Source: Chinchilla lanigera (lineage: Eukaryota; Chordata; Mammalia; Rodentia; Chinchillidae). From it: a stretch of 64,000 nucleotides of DNA. Below the pieces are notes generated by a model, which had not been told where the DNA came from, ran no database searches, and saw only the letters and a program-made list of their open reading frames with translations. A program made the translations under genes and the position numbers. Shown here in pieces: positions 11,286 to 21,140 of the stretch. Every line of letters starts with the position of its first letter. The first letter of the stretch is position 1. The stretch is taken from contig NW_004955426.1 of the NCBI RefSeq assembly GCF_000276665.1, positions 610,919-674,918 of the forward strand. The letters are read 5' to 3'.

Positions 11286-11749
11286 AAGCATCCATTCTGA
11301 ACTGGCTGTATAGTATTTTTTGGGTGGGAGAGCCATATTCAATTTAATATGCAAATGAAATGAAAATGAAAGCACTTCAATACCACATTTAGAAAAATTA
11401 CCTTCTCTATCACACTTACCGCACTTTTGGTTTCTCCAAAAAGAAAAAGAAAAAAGAAAAAGAAAACCAAACAAACAAACAAAAGAATGGGACTGGAGAG
11501 AATATTCAGATTCTTGGGCTCTTCAGAAAAGACCCAGCCCTTGAAAAGAACTGAGGCCTAGTGAAAGGGTTTGCTCCCTTGGAGAATGTTGGTGACATGC
11601 ATTGGCCAGTTTTCTCCTCAGAGAGACAGGCTGAGTCAGAAGTGCTCCACCATGTGGTGAAGCATCATGGCCTCAGGGTGACCCCTAACAAAATGGAGGT
11701 CTAGTGCTTGGTGGCGTGTTTCAATTCAGAAGTTTCCCAGCTTGCTTGG
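11286..11749. other. Unassigned DNA between two MLT1 remnants
   Basis: Contains an A-rich low-complexity patch at about 11436-11485 (AAAAAG/AAAC repeats). Nothing else is recognised. Confidence 0.4.
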
Positions 11750-12118
11750 GTTCAGAGCTATGCTATAGTAGTTTTGTCTGGGAGATGTAACAAAGCCCTG
11801 TGTAGTTGGCCTCACACAGCAGGAAGTTTAGTTTACTTCCTTACAGCACTGAGGTGAAAGTCTGGAATCGAGGCGCTGTCAGGGCCTCTCCTTGGACATC
11901 TCTTCACTGTGTCCTTTCATGGGCTCCCATCTGTCCCCACAGTGTCCACATTCCCCCTTCTCATGAGGATACCAGTGCTACTGAGGTACAGCCCACCCCA
12001 CTAACCTGATTTTAACTGAACTTTCTTTTTAGAGGAAATTTTATAAGGTCACATTCTGAGGGACTGGGGTTAGGACTTCAGGATATGAATGGGGGGAGAC
12101 ACAGCTGAGTCCCTGACA
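11750..12118 (-). mobile_element. Second MLT1-like LTR remnant
   Basis: It shows 'aggtgaaagtctggaatcgagg', then 'cattcccccttctcatgaggataccagt' and 'aaggtcacattctgaggga', and ends 'gttaggacttcaggatatgaat'. This is the reversed MLT1 order in nearly full length. Confidence 0.6.
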
Positions 12119-14521
12119 GTCCCTTTCACGTTGATGTGCTGAGCAAGCAAATGTGTGGCTTTTTTGTCGGCACTTTTGTCAGTTTTCTAAGATTTGTGAT
12201 TGTCTTTCAAGAAGGTGTTTGAACTTTAGATGGCGGGCCATGAGGCAAAGCCAGGCTGAGATCTCAGAGTTTGTTCTCCACTCCACACCTGCAACTGAGC
12301 AATATTTTGCTGTCACTTGTGTTGAGGAGGAATGTGTCCTAACTCCTAGGACAGGTTCTTTGTCACGTGACACAGATCTGGGGAGTCTTGAGACCATCTG
12401 TAAGAAGTTCACCATCCTGAAGCCTCCCTACCGGAAGTACCATGTGGGGTGACCTCAGAGGACATCTGAGAAGTCACAGCTGCTTCTGCCTCAGCCACTT
12501 CTTCTTCCCAGCCTAAGCACCTCACATTTCATCACTGTGTCTTTAGTGAGGCTAGTTTTTAGCCTCAGAGCTTGGTAGTTGATTCTGAGATGAGTGAAAC
12601 TGAACTGTCTGATGGAGCCCAGGCTAGATTGGAAAAGCTTTTTGGAAAATTTTTTTATTTTTTTTTATTTTTTTAATGTAAAGAGAGTAGTAAATGAGAA
12701 ATAAACAAAGAAATAGAGCAGTAGCAGCATACTAGTATCACAAACACAAACAAATCAAAACAAGAACATGCAAAGTGATACAGGGTCTCAAGACAAAATA
12801 ATACAAATCAACAGTGGTTGTTACTTTACATATCACTATCCTCCATTACATTGCTTAGATTGCCTGGTGTAAGAATGAAAGATTGCTCAAACAATTATAG
12901 GGAATAAGAAAATAATTCTTCGATAAAACAGTAGAGATAATGCAGAGTTTCACTAGACAAGACGGTAGGAGTTCAGCATTGTAAGTCCATTGTATATTGT
13001 TACCTTCAAGTCAGTTGCTCAGACCACCAGACACAAACATGCACGATTGATCATGTATTGAAATGAACAGTTAGACTGGAAAACCTTGAACATTTTTTGG
13101 AGTGGTTGGTTAAAGAGCAATAGTCAGAGCAATAATCAGAATGAGTCTTGACCCAAATTTTGTGTGTGTGATTTTCACCTCTATCTTTGATAATTGAGTT
13201 AACAATATATGCCAATAGTCAGTAGTACTGTGACACTTTTTCCAGTGATTACAGGTTAACTTAAATAGTTTATATGAAGTAGTAATGATATAGGACCTCC
13301 AGGCAATATAGGTAAATATTATAACTACAAACCTGCTAAATATCTGATATGCTAAGTTTGTGTTCCCTGAAATCAAAAAATGAATTCTGAGGAACAATAT
13401 AAGTTAAGAGTAGGAAATTTTGGGGCTGGGGATTTAGCTCAGTGGCACAGCACCTGCTTGGCAAGTGCAAGGTCATGAGTTCGATTCCTGGTACTGGAAC
13501 CCCCCCCCCAAAAAAAAAGAATAGGAAATTTTATTGTGGGAGAGACAGCTCCTGAGAGACAGGAGGGGATCCAGAAAGTGAACCAGAAAGTGGGTTGTCA
13601 AAGACTCCACTTTATGGAAGAGATTTCATAGAGCAAAATCACAAGATGGGTACAAAATCCTGAGGTAAGTACAACATGGGAGAAAACTATGATCAAGCAA
13701 TAAGATTACTAGTACAGTCCCTTAGGTAATATTGATCCAATGGGTAATCAAGTCATGTAGCAAGTGTACATGGAAAGAACAAGGACCTTTTTTGGAAGAG
13801 ATAGATCAGGAGGTCCTGGTCACCCACCCAGGTGACTGATGTCTATTCGAAATATTGATCATTACTGTTTATCCCTTGGAAAGGTATGCAGATGTAGTCA
13901 GTCCATCTTTATCTTGAGCTCTCGCCTTCAACAAATGCACTTCAAGCCACAGCTGCAATGTGTTCTTACCTTCTACACTGACTCCTTTGAGGGCCCAGCC
14001 CTGACTGAGTGCCTATAATATTTCTACCTGACTTAACTGTCTATAATGGTAACAAGGTCAAAGATTTGCATTTAGTTTGCATAACGGCCGGTTCATTTTG
14101 CTCCAAGACTGGGCTGTGTGATGATCTCATGCCCTCAAGTAGGGGAGTATGAAGGCTCCTTGCAACCCTTAGTAAATGGACACCTGGCGTCTCTGCTGAG
14201 GAAATTGTGGTGATGGTGTGGATATGTGCAATTAAGAACTTCCTGAATGGAAGCACAGTGGTGCCACCATCAAGGGTCAGGCTTTGGGTAGCCTGGACAT
14301 AGGAGAAATGAGGAGAAGCATGGAGCAGATGGGGATGAGTTGGAGTGCTAAGGATGATAAATCTGGAAGAGAAATCCATGCAATAGTAATCAGTGTGACA
14401 GGCATGCATAGTGCAGGATGTAGGGTGGGCAGACTCCCCAGGGGGGCCGGTAGACAGAACCTCATAGAGCTGAGCACTGAACTCATTCCATGTTCTTCTA
14501 TTGGGAATTCACAGCAGAATC
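12119..14521. other. Intergenic DNA, AT-rich, apart from one ID SINE
   Basis: 12650-13400 is AT-rich without a recognisable family. 13520-14060 may be an old LTR or non-coding repeat, but I cannot name it. No gene is supported. The ID SINE at 13422-13517 is listed separately. Confidence 0.4.
13422..13517 (+). mobile_element. ID SINE
   Basis: Full ID body from GGGGCTGGGGATTTAGCTCA. The tail is a C-run followed by an A-run. Flanked by imperfect direct repeats AAGAGTAGGAAATTTT and AAGAATAGGAAATTTT. Confidence 0.92.
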
Positions 14522-15040
14522 TTAACACACAGGGCATAATATTGGGTTACAAAAACTCGTCTCATATTTTTCAGCTATAAATTTGTATTTTAGCATAACA
14601 GTAGCCAGCTGTGCATCTCAGTAGCTGCACCTGGGGGGATACAGGAAACAGTCTTTGTGTTTACCCCTCTGGTACAACAAATGGCAAGGTGTGTGCACCT
14701 GGGCAAAAGTGTCAAACTGGGATTTTTACCCACATTGTGCTCCCTCTAACAGTTCTTGGATTCTTGCATATATTTACCTGAGCATCATGGGGGGTAAAAA
14801 TACACACACCATTCTTCTTTTATGCAAATGGTTACTTTTCCATAATAGAAGGTGGGTGTGGCTCACAGTAGCTGCGTGTGGGGACAGCAGGAACCCATCT
14901 GTGCATTCAGCCACTTGGCAGATGAACAACAGAAGGTATGTGCAGGAGCTCCAAAGAAACAACAATTGTGCATTTAAGATTTGTTGTTTTTAAAAAGTTT
15001 TCCTTTCATTTCTTCTGGTAGAGGTATCTCAGTTCAATAA

Positions 15041-16374
15041 AATGGAAAACTAGATTTACAAGTTTTGGAGGAGATAGATCGAAAGTGAATCATCAGGTGA
15101 CTTGTGCATGGATGATGACACTGGCTATGTGAGTCAGTTCTTGTGACAGTGGAATGGAACAAGAAGACAATGATACAGATGCGGGGAATGCAGACTTCAT
15201 TCATTCAGGTGACAAAGTAAACATCCATGTTGGTACATATTTGATTAGTCAAACTGGTACAAATGGTCATGCAACCAAGTGGAATGATCTAACGTTAGAA
15301 CTACATCTGAAAATATAGTGAGGATCTTTGCAAAGTTGACATCTATTGGAGAGGATGCCAGCACTGCCATTCAATGCTGAGAATTGTAACAGACCAAAAT
15401 GCCAGATGATGTTGTGAAATACACAAGTGATAAAATACAAGTAAAACATTCTGCATACACCAATAGCCCTACCCAAAAATGTGTTTCTTATGATACCTCA
15501 TTAGCTGAGCTAAAAGCATTTATAGATCTGCTGTATTTGGTAGCTCTTTCTCATGGTAATTGCAGGAATGTAAAAGACTTGCAAGTGTGGGATCCCAGTT
15601 TGTTGGATAAAAATGACACCAGGGAGATCTGGTTTCCTTGAGAACTGCCTGAGGTTTGTTCACAAAACTACCCACCAAGAAAGAAAAAGAACTGATAATC
15701 TGGCTGCTATCCACTTACTGTTTGGGAATTTTGTTTCAAAATGTCAAGCAATTTGCACACCATCTGAATACATGACTATTGAAGAACATCTTATAGCATT
15801 TTATGGTCACTGTAGTTTTAGGCTGCATATTAGGGTATTGTAGCATTTACTTTTGAACAAAGGGAAGGGGATGCCTCAACTCTTTTGTTTCTAACTGTAC
15901 TAAAACTTCCAGAAAACTAAAGCCTGTGACGGTAACTTTTTACAACAAAATCAAAGGTGAAGTGCATGTTGTTGATGAGTTATGCAGTGACTGTTATGTC
16001 ACTTGGGACACAGGCATTGTCCAATGGTAGTGTTTTACTCAATCCTAAACATGTATGGCATACATAGTTTGATGATTTACAAAGAAAATAATAAAATATC
16101 ATGGAGAAATTTTCTTAGATTAGTACTGGAACTCACAAGAGATCATTTACAGCAGCGGAAGAACAAAATGTTTGGAGCATACTGGTGAGCTGACATATGA
16201 ATAGGCAGGTGCAACTTCCCGAAGACCTACTACAACAATAGGAAAACCAAAAGATGTGAACTGTGCCCTCCTAAAAAGGGCAGGGAAACAAGACATAGGT
16301 GCTGTCGATGTAAGAGATGCTTGTGCACGAAACATGAAGTTGTCATGTGTAAAGACTGCCTTGGGTGTAATAGT
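15041..16374 (+). pseudogene. piggyBac-type transposase pseudogene, copy 2
   Basis: The acidic N-terminal region is frameshifted relative to copy 1. From about 15399 the reading frame is clearly piggyBac-like: ELKAFIDLLYLVALSHGN, RNVKDLQVW, LLFGNFVSKCQ, then PSEYMTIEEHLIAFYGHCSF. The last corresponds to the xDExLxxFRGR block, with Glu in place of the first catalytic Asp. The segment with the DNW motif, present in copy 1, is deleted at about 15840-15925. The third catalytic region reads GEVHVVDEL, with His where Asp is expected. The first Cys-rich domain is the best preserved in the window: CxxC at its start, CCRCKRCLCTKHEVV, then MCKDCLGC and a stop near 16374. Confidence 0.85.
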
Positions 16375-16433
16375 TGAAGCAAAGATTATCTTTGTGGTAG
16401 ACTTTGTTTGTTTTTACACTGTAGTTCATATAG

Positions 16434-17202
16434 AGCTGAGAAAGCCTGTTGGGAGCTGAAAGAGGCTGTTGGGAGCTGGTAGAAGCTGTAAGGAGCTGTT
16501 TGTTGTGTTGGAGGAACTTGTCATGCTAGCTTTCCTGATGAATTTAACTGTTTTCATCCTGCAAGGAGCTTGGGACCTTGTTGGTACTGAGAATAGCTTC
16601 AGTGCACTTTGTTGGAGCTCTGGTCCTCACTTTGAGCATTGCTTCCTAGCTCCGGAGAGGAAGATGGTACACCACTCAGTCTCCTGGAAAAGCTTGCTGC
16701 ATTGGCTTCCCTGATGGGAACTCAGCCATCTTGATCACTGGAGGAGCTCAGAACCTCACAGTTGCTGAGGATGGCTGTGGTACCTTTCGAGGGATCTCTG
16801 GTTCTTCTGAGCATCGCTTCCTGGCTCCAGTGCAGATCCCTCAGCCTGCTAGCACAGATCCTTCATTCTGCTGGCACAGACTTCCTAGAATCCACCACTG
16901 ACCTTTGGGCCTTTGCAGCACAGATCTGTGAAACAGGCCTGCATGAGATATTGTTATGGGCTCTAGGCTTCCAGGTAGATTCATGGGAGGCATTGTTATG
17001 AGCTCTAGGCCTTCAGCTGGACTCATGCAGGACATTTTTGTGGGATCCAGGCCCTCAGCTGAATTCCTTGGTCTTAGTGTGTGGACAGATTTCCTGCACT
17101 CTCTTGTGTATCATTCTTTGGGTGACTATTATAAATAATCTTATAAGATATGTGCCCTGTATTATATTGTTCTCCCTTGAAAAATATCCCCCAAACCATA
17201 AC
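16434..17202 (+). mobile_element. Solo ERV-type LTR nested in piggyBac copy 2
   Basis: Alignment of unit A with its paralogues shows that 769 bp were added here. The flanks ATATAG (16428-16433) and ATAAAG (17203-17208) form a 6-bp target duplication with one mismatch, as for class II (ERVK/IAP-type) elements. Near the left edge is TGTTGGGAGCTG, repeated once, resembling the start of rodent ERVK LTRs. The right edge is ...CCATAAC. A TATA-like stretch (about 17129-17150) precedes the end. No internal retroviral genes are present. The class is inferred from the duplication length and the edge sequence; the exact left edge may be a few bases inside. Confidence 0.6.
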
Positions 17203-17414
17203 ATAAAGGTTTTTCTTTCTGATATTATCCCTTAGGTTTTGTAAGTGAGTAAACAGCTGATGTGAAAATGTTCATGTCTATTCTGAGCAGTTATCACATA
17301 TTTGACATTGCATTTTATTGTTATCTTAATTCCCTGCTGAGTTCACATAGTACAATATAGCAAGAAGCTCCTGAAAAAACAAGAAGAGAAGACAGGAGAC
17401 AAGAATGGCCTGCT

Positions 17415-17493
17415 GGGCCAGGGATACAGCTCAGTGGCACTGCGTCTGCCTGGCAAGCATGAGGTCGTGAGTTTGATTCCCAGCACGAAAAAA
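17415..17493 (+). mobile_element. ID SINE nested in piggyBac unit B
   Basis: ID body with a shortened head ('gggatacagctcagtggcac') and an A tail. Flanked by a perfect 14-bp direct repeat, AAGAATGGCCTGCT, at 17401-17414 and 17494-17507. Confidence 0.9.
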
Positions 17494-18309
17494 AAGAATG
17501 GCCTGCTTTGTAGGAAAGGAAAGGTAAGTACTTGTGCTGTAAATATAAGTGAGATATGTGCATGGATCATGCAGCTATCATGTGTGAAGACTGCCTGGGT
17601 GTGACAATTGAAGCAAAGATTATTTTTGTTGCAGAGTTTTATTGGTATTTTCATTGTAGTTAATACTGGATTTTATTTCTGATGCTGTCTTTTAGGTTTT
17701 GTAGGCAAGCACACAGCTGAAGTGAAAATGTTGATATTTATTCTAAATGTACAATATATACTAAGAATTTAATACTTTATTTTATTGATATTTTATGTTC
17801 TAGCTGACTACACCTTGTATAATACAATAAGAACCTCCTGATAAAACAGTAAGACCAAGAAGATGTCAAGTATGTCCTGCAAAAGGGCCAGGAAAGCAAA
17901 GCACATGTGCTGTCAGTGTAAGAGATCTGTGTGTATGCAACATGCTGTTGTCATATGGGAAGACTACTTTAGGTATGATAATTGAAGTTAATATTAGTTT
18001 TGCTGTAGAGTTTTACCAGTTCATTGTACTTTGTATGAGAATTTATCTTTGTTATGTTTTAGACTTTTTACACCAAAACACAGCTGATATGAAAAACTTT
18101 GATGCTTTTTTATAAACAATAAATATTAAAAATTTAATATTTAATTTTTTGAAAATTTTTCCTGTTAAGGACTCATTGCTTAATATAATAAAACTGATAA
18201 AATTCAAATTAAAAATTCTTCAATAGAAATATTCTAAAGAATAAACATGGGTATGATATATCCACAACAATGCACCCTTAACACAAAATTGGTATTATGC
18301 CCTGCTTAA

Positions 18310-19940
18310 TCATACTTCAAGCCAAAAAGTCTCCAATTTGTACCCAGCTACAAAATTTGCTAGCTACATCACACCTATTCTGCTTATCTCAAAAATAAGG
18401 ATGATTCTAAGAGGAACCTACCTGAGAACGGGCTGGAAGAGTTCCTGTACTACAAAAGCTATCACATGCTGGGCAAATGGAAGGGGCTGTCTTTAAGCCA
18501 CTGGTATAAACACGGGCCACATGCCCCCTGGTTTATGGCGGTACTGGCTCCATTGGGGATGTCTCAGGCCAGCCTCTCTCCTCAGCTGAAGGCGCACTGC
18601 TGAACTCACTTCCCTTGCCTGCCCAGCTGCTCTGACTCCCTCCTGCCACTGCTGTTGCAACTGCTCAGCTAGGCCCTGCGTGGTGCACAGATCTCTGTTT
18701 GAAGGCTGATTCTCTGCTGTCTTCCTCCCTCCTCTCCTCTGTGTCTTCAGTGGAATTTGCCCCTCTTCACACAAACCTGTCTGGTTTAGACAACAGTAGG
18801 CTGTCCTTGCTCGGTCCCCACACTCTGCCCCACTTTTTTTTCCTGCAGTCTGGTTTCTTGTAGACCACTGCTTCTCCCAGAACCATGCCCTGGGCCTTTC
18901 TTCTATTCTCTTTAAATGGATGTTCTATCCATTCCTGTTCTCCAATTCTCAACCACAAAGAACTAAGGCCTCACTTAATTTCTCTACTTCACACTCCCAG
19001 GTGCATTTCCAGCTCCCCACTGCATCACTCTCCCAGAATTTACCATCAGTATCAGAACTTCAAAGGTCCCAATGGAGTGGATTTTCTTTGCTGGAGAGAG
19101 TCTTCTTTCCTAAGCAGGGGTTTTCTACTGCTGGGCTTCTGGCAACCCAGACTCACATCTCAGAGGGACCTTCAGGTGTCCACCTCATTCATCAAGTAGT
19201 GGCCAAGTGCTGCTGATCTAACGCTGAAATCCTCCACACTAGTTTTGCTGTTCTACCCAACATTCTCTTAGTTCAGATTTTTATGTGTTTTCTGGATCAT
19301 TGCTCTATAAGGTTTTTAGGGCTCACCTGGGGAGCTTGTGAAAACACAGATTCTGAAGCAGGAAGGCCCATGTGCGAATTGCTTTGTATAATTGTTTTAG
19401 GTTATTCCCACTGCTCATATCTGTTCTCAAAGCATGGTCCCGAGACAAGCAGCAGCACCATCATTTGGGAGGTGGTTGGAAATGCCAGGCGCAGAAATGT
19501 CTAATCAGAGATCATTTGGTTGAACAGGCATCTGGATGCTGTGTGGGTGATTCTGGTGTGTGCTTGAATGGGAGACCCATTGAGGTAGAACTCCCCTTCA
19601 CAGCCACCACACACATAACCTGGGATATTTATAAAGATGATGGCAAACACTGTCAACATTTTCATAATATGGCCGAACTTATTTCCCTCCACCTTTCTTC
19701 TGCTCCTAATTTAAAATGAAAAGTATTACATGCTGTTTCCTGCCCCTTTCCAGGGCTTCCTGTGTCCCCTCCATTTTCCTTTATTTTTTCTGGAACTGCT
19801 CCCATTGGCAGTCTATCACGTCTTCAAGTTCTAGCCAAACACAGTCTCCTCTGTACTGCGTTTCCCCGTTGTCCAGCCGGGAATGCACCTTTCCTCTCTT
19901 TCGTTCTCAGTCACAACTGGCACCTTATCATGGACTGGAG
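18310..19940. other. Intergenic DNA, no gene recognised
   Basis: Contains weakly hAT-like words at 19320-19500 ('ctcacctggggagcttgtgaaa', 'tctcaaagcatggtcccgag'), which may be MER5-class fossils. ORFs in 18880-19220 overlap in two frames and lack any domain. Confidence 0.4.
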
Positions 19941-20174
19941 CAGTGGTTCTCAATGGGGGCCCATTTTGCCCCCTTTCCAGAGGACATGTGGTAATATCTG
20001 GAGACAGCTTTGATCATCACAGCTGCTTATGGTGGTGTGATAGGTGCCGAGTGGGGAGAGGCGGGGATGCTGATGTGTTCTCCATGCACTGAACAACAGC
20101 TCAACCCTTGCCCCCCAATTAAAAAAAATTAACCAGTCCCACCAAGTCAAAAGCGCATTGGTTGAAAACCTCTG
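19941..20174 (+). mobile_element. MER20-like hAT-Charlie MITE
   Basis: Starts CAGTGGTTCTCAATGGGGGC and ends GGTTGAAAACCTCTG. The terminal words are near-inverted repeats. Internal words 'attttgcccc', 'ggacatgtggtaatatctgg' and 'agacagctttgatcatcaca' follow the MER20 order. Length fits the family's usual ~220 bp. Recognition is by eye. Confidence 0.75.
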
Positions 20175-20889
20175 CAGTTGACTAGCATGTATAGCTTCTA
20201 TTTTCACTAATAAGTTGTTGTCACCACCACCCTGGAGTTTTATGTCCGTTATTCTAGCACATAGTACCACGACACAGAAAATTTTTAACTTCAGCTTACT
20301 GGGGACCTGCCTAACCAAGTATTTAAACATTTTAAAGATGTGTGATGGACACTAATATGATCATTGTTGAAGTTTATGTTAAAAATTAAATTGTAACTCT
20401 CTGAGGACAAAACTCCACTTTAAACTCTATGTTCACCATTTCCTCTTGCACTAATGGACCTGGGAGATTTCATTTTTCCTTCATGTTCTATAGCTGGTGA
20501 GACTTCTAGTCAAGGCAAGTTACATACATACTAGTGAACTGAGGAAGAGATTGAGGCCTGGTGTCTGCCTGGCTGGTTTGGAGCTCATTATGTGAGAGAT
20601 GCTCAGAGAGCTGCTATGTGGGATGAAATCTGCATGGTCTACTGTTTGGAGCATTGTTAGTCATCATTTATGAGCAAATGGAGGTCCTGCTCTCTTTATT
20701 TCTTGAGGCCAGTGAGTCCAGCACAACCCAGAATTCTCTTGCTATTTAACTCTCCAGGTTACCAAGTGCTGTGTTGTATCAAGGTATAGTGATAGCTATT
20801 AGGCTATCTTGTCTATCAGGATGGTTCTTCTTGGTTGTGAATTTGAGTGGCTTGAGAGATGCCTAGATTAGTAAGTCATGCTTCTGCAT
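20175..20889. other. Intergenic DNA, nothing recognised
   Basis: No ORF or repeat supported. Confidence 0.4.
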
Positions 20890-21140
20890 GTCTAGGTGGG
20901 TCATAACAGGGTGACCCTGGGGATTATATCTCGTCCCTTGCCTCTTTTTCTTTGGCTCTTTCTTGTTTTGTGCTTCCCCAGAGCCATGAGTTGAGCAGAT
21001 TTTCTCCACCAGGCTCTTACACTATATAGTTTCTGCTTTGGAGCACCTCCCCACCCCCACCACACACTGAACCCACCGAAACCATGAGCCCAAATAAGCC
21101 TTTTCTCTTTTAAGGTATATATGTTAGATATTTTGCCCCT
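20890..21140 (+). mobile_element. MaLR-type LTR fragment
   Basis: It ends with the rodent MaLR-like sequence 'ccatgagcccaaataagcctttt', preceded by a CT-rich body and 'gattatatctcgtcccttgc'. Partial and diverged. Confidence 0.45.

Larger units (their letters stand above)
16215..18130 (+). repeat. Three tandem copies of the piggyBac C-terminal Cys-rich module plus 3' UTR (copy 2)
   Basis: Unit A starts at about 16215 and is split by an LTR (resuming at 17209, ending about 17345). Unit B spans about 17345-17825 and contains the ID SINE. Unit C spans about 17825-18130. Each unit encodes a version of the Cys-rich domain: RHRCCRCKRC...CKDCLG in A, LCCKYK then MDHAAIMCEDCLG in B, KHMCCQCKRSVCMQHAVV in C. 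Each is followed by a recognisable copy of the same untranslated tail. Units B and C have no transposase body upstream of them. Confidence 0.75.
14522..18309 (+). mobile_element. Decayed piggyBac-superfamily DNA transposon, copy 2
   Basis: Bounded by TTAA at 14522-14525 and TTAA at 18306-18309. Close to the left TTAA is CAGGGCATAATA (14530-14541). The reverse complement of the right end reads TTAAG followed by CAGGGCATAATA, so a 12-bp terminal inverted repeat is still perfect, offset by 3 bp from the TTAA on the two sides. The interior holds a transposase pseudogene and three units of the C-terminal module. An ERV-type LTR (16434-17202) and an ID SINE (17415-17493) inserted later. It also has a second diverged copy of the leader sub-repeat (14581-14700 versus 14830-14960) that copy 1 lacks. 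Confidence 0.87.

Noticed and set aside
642..18309. Segmental duplication of a 3.5-kb block as the origin of the two piggyBac copies
   Set aside because: Similarity starts at TTAA and flanking sequences are unrelated, which fits independent transposition.
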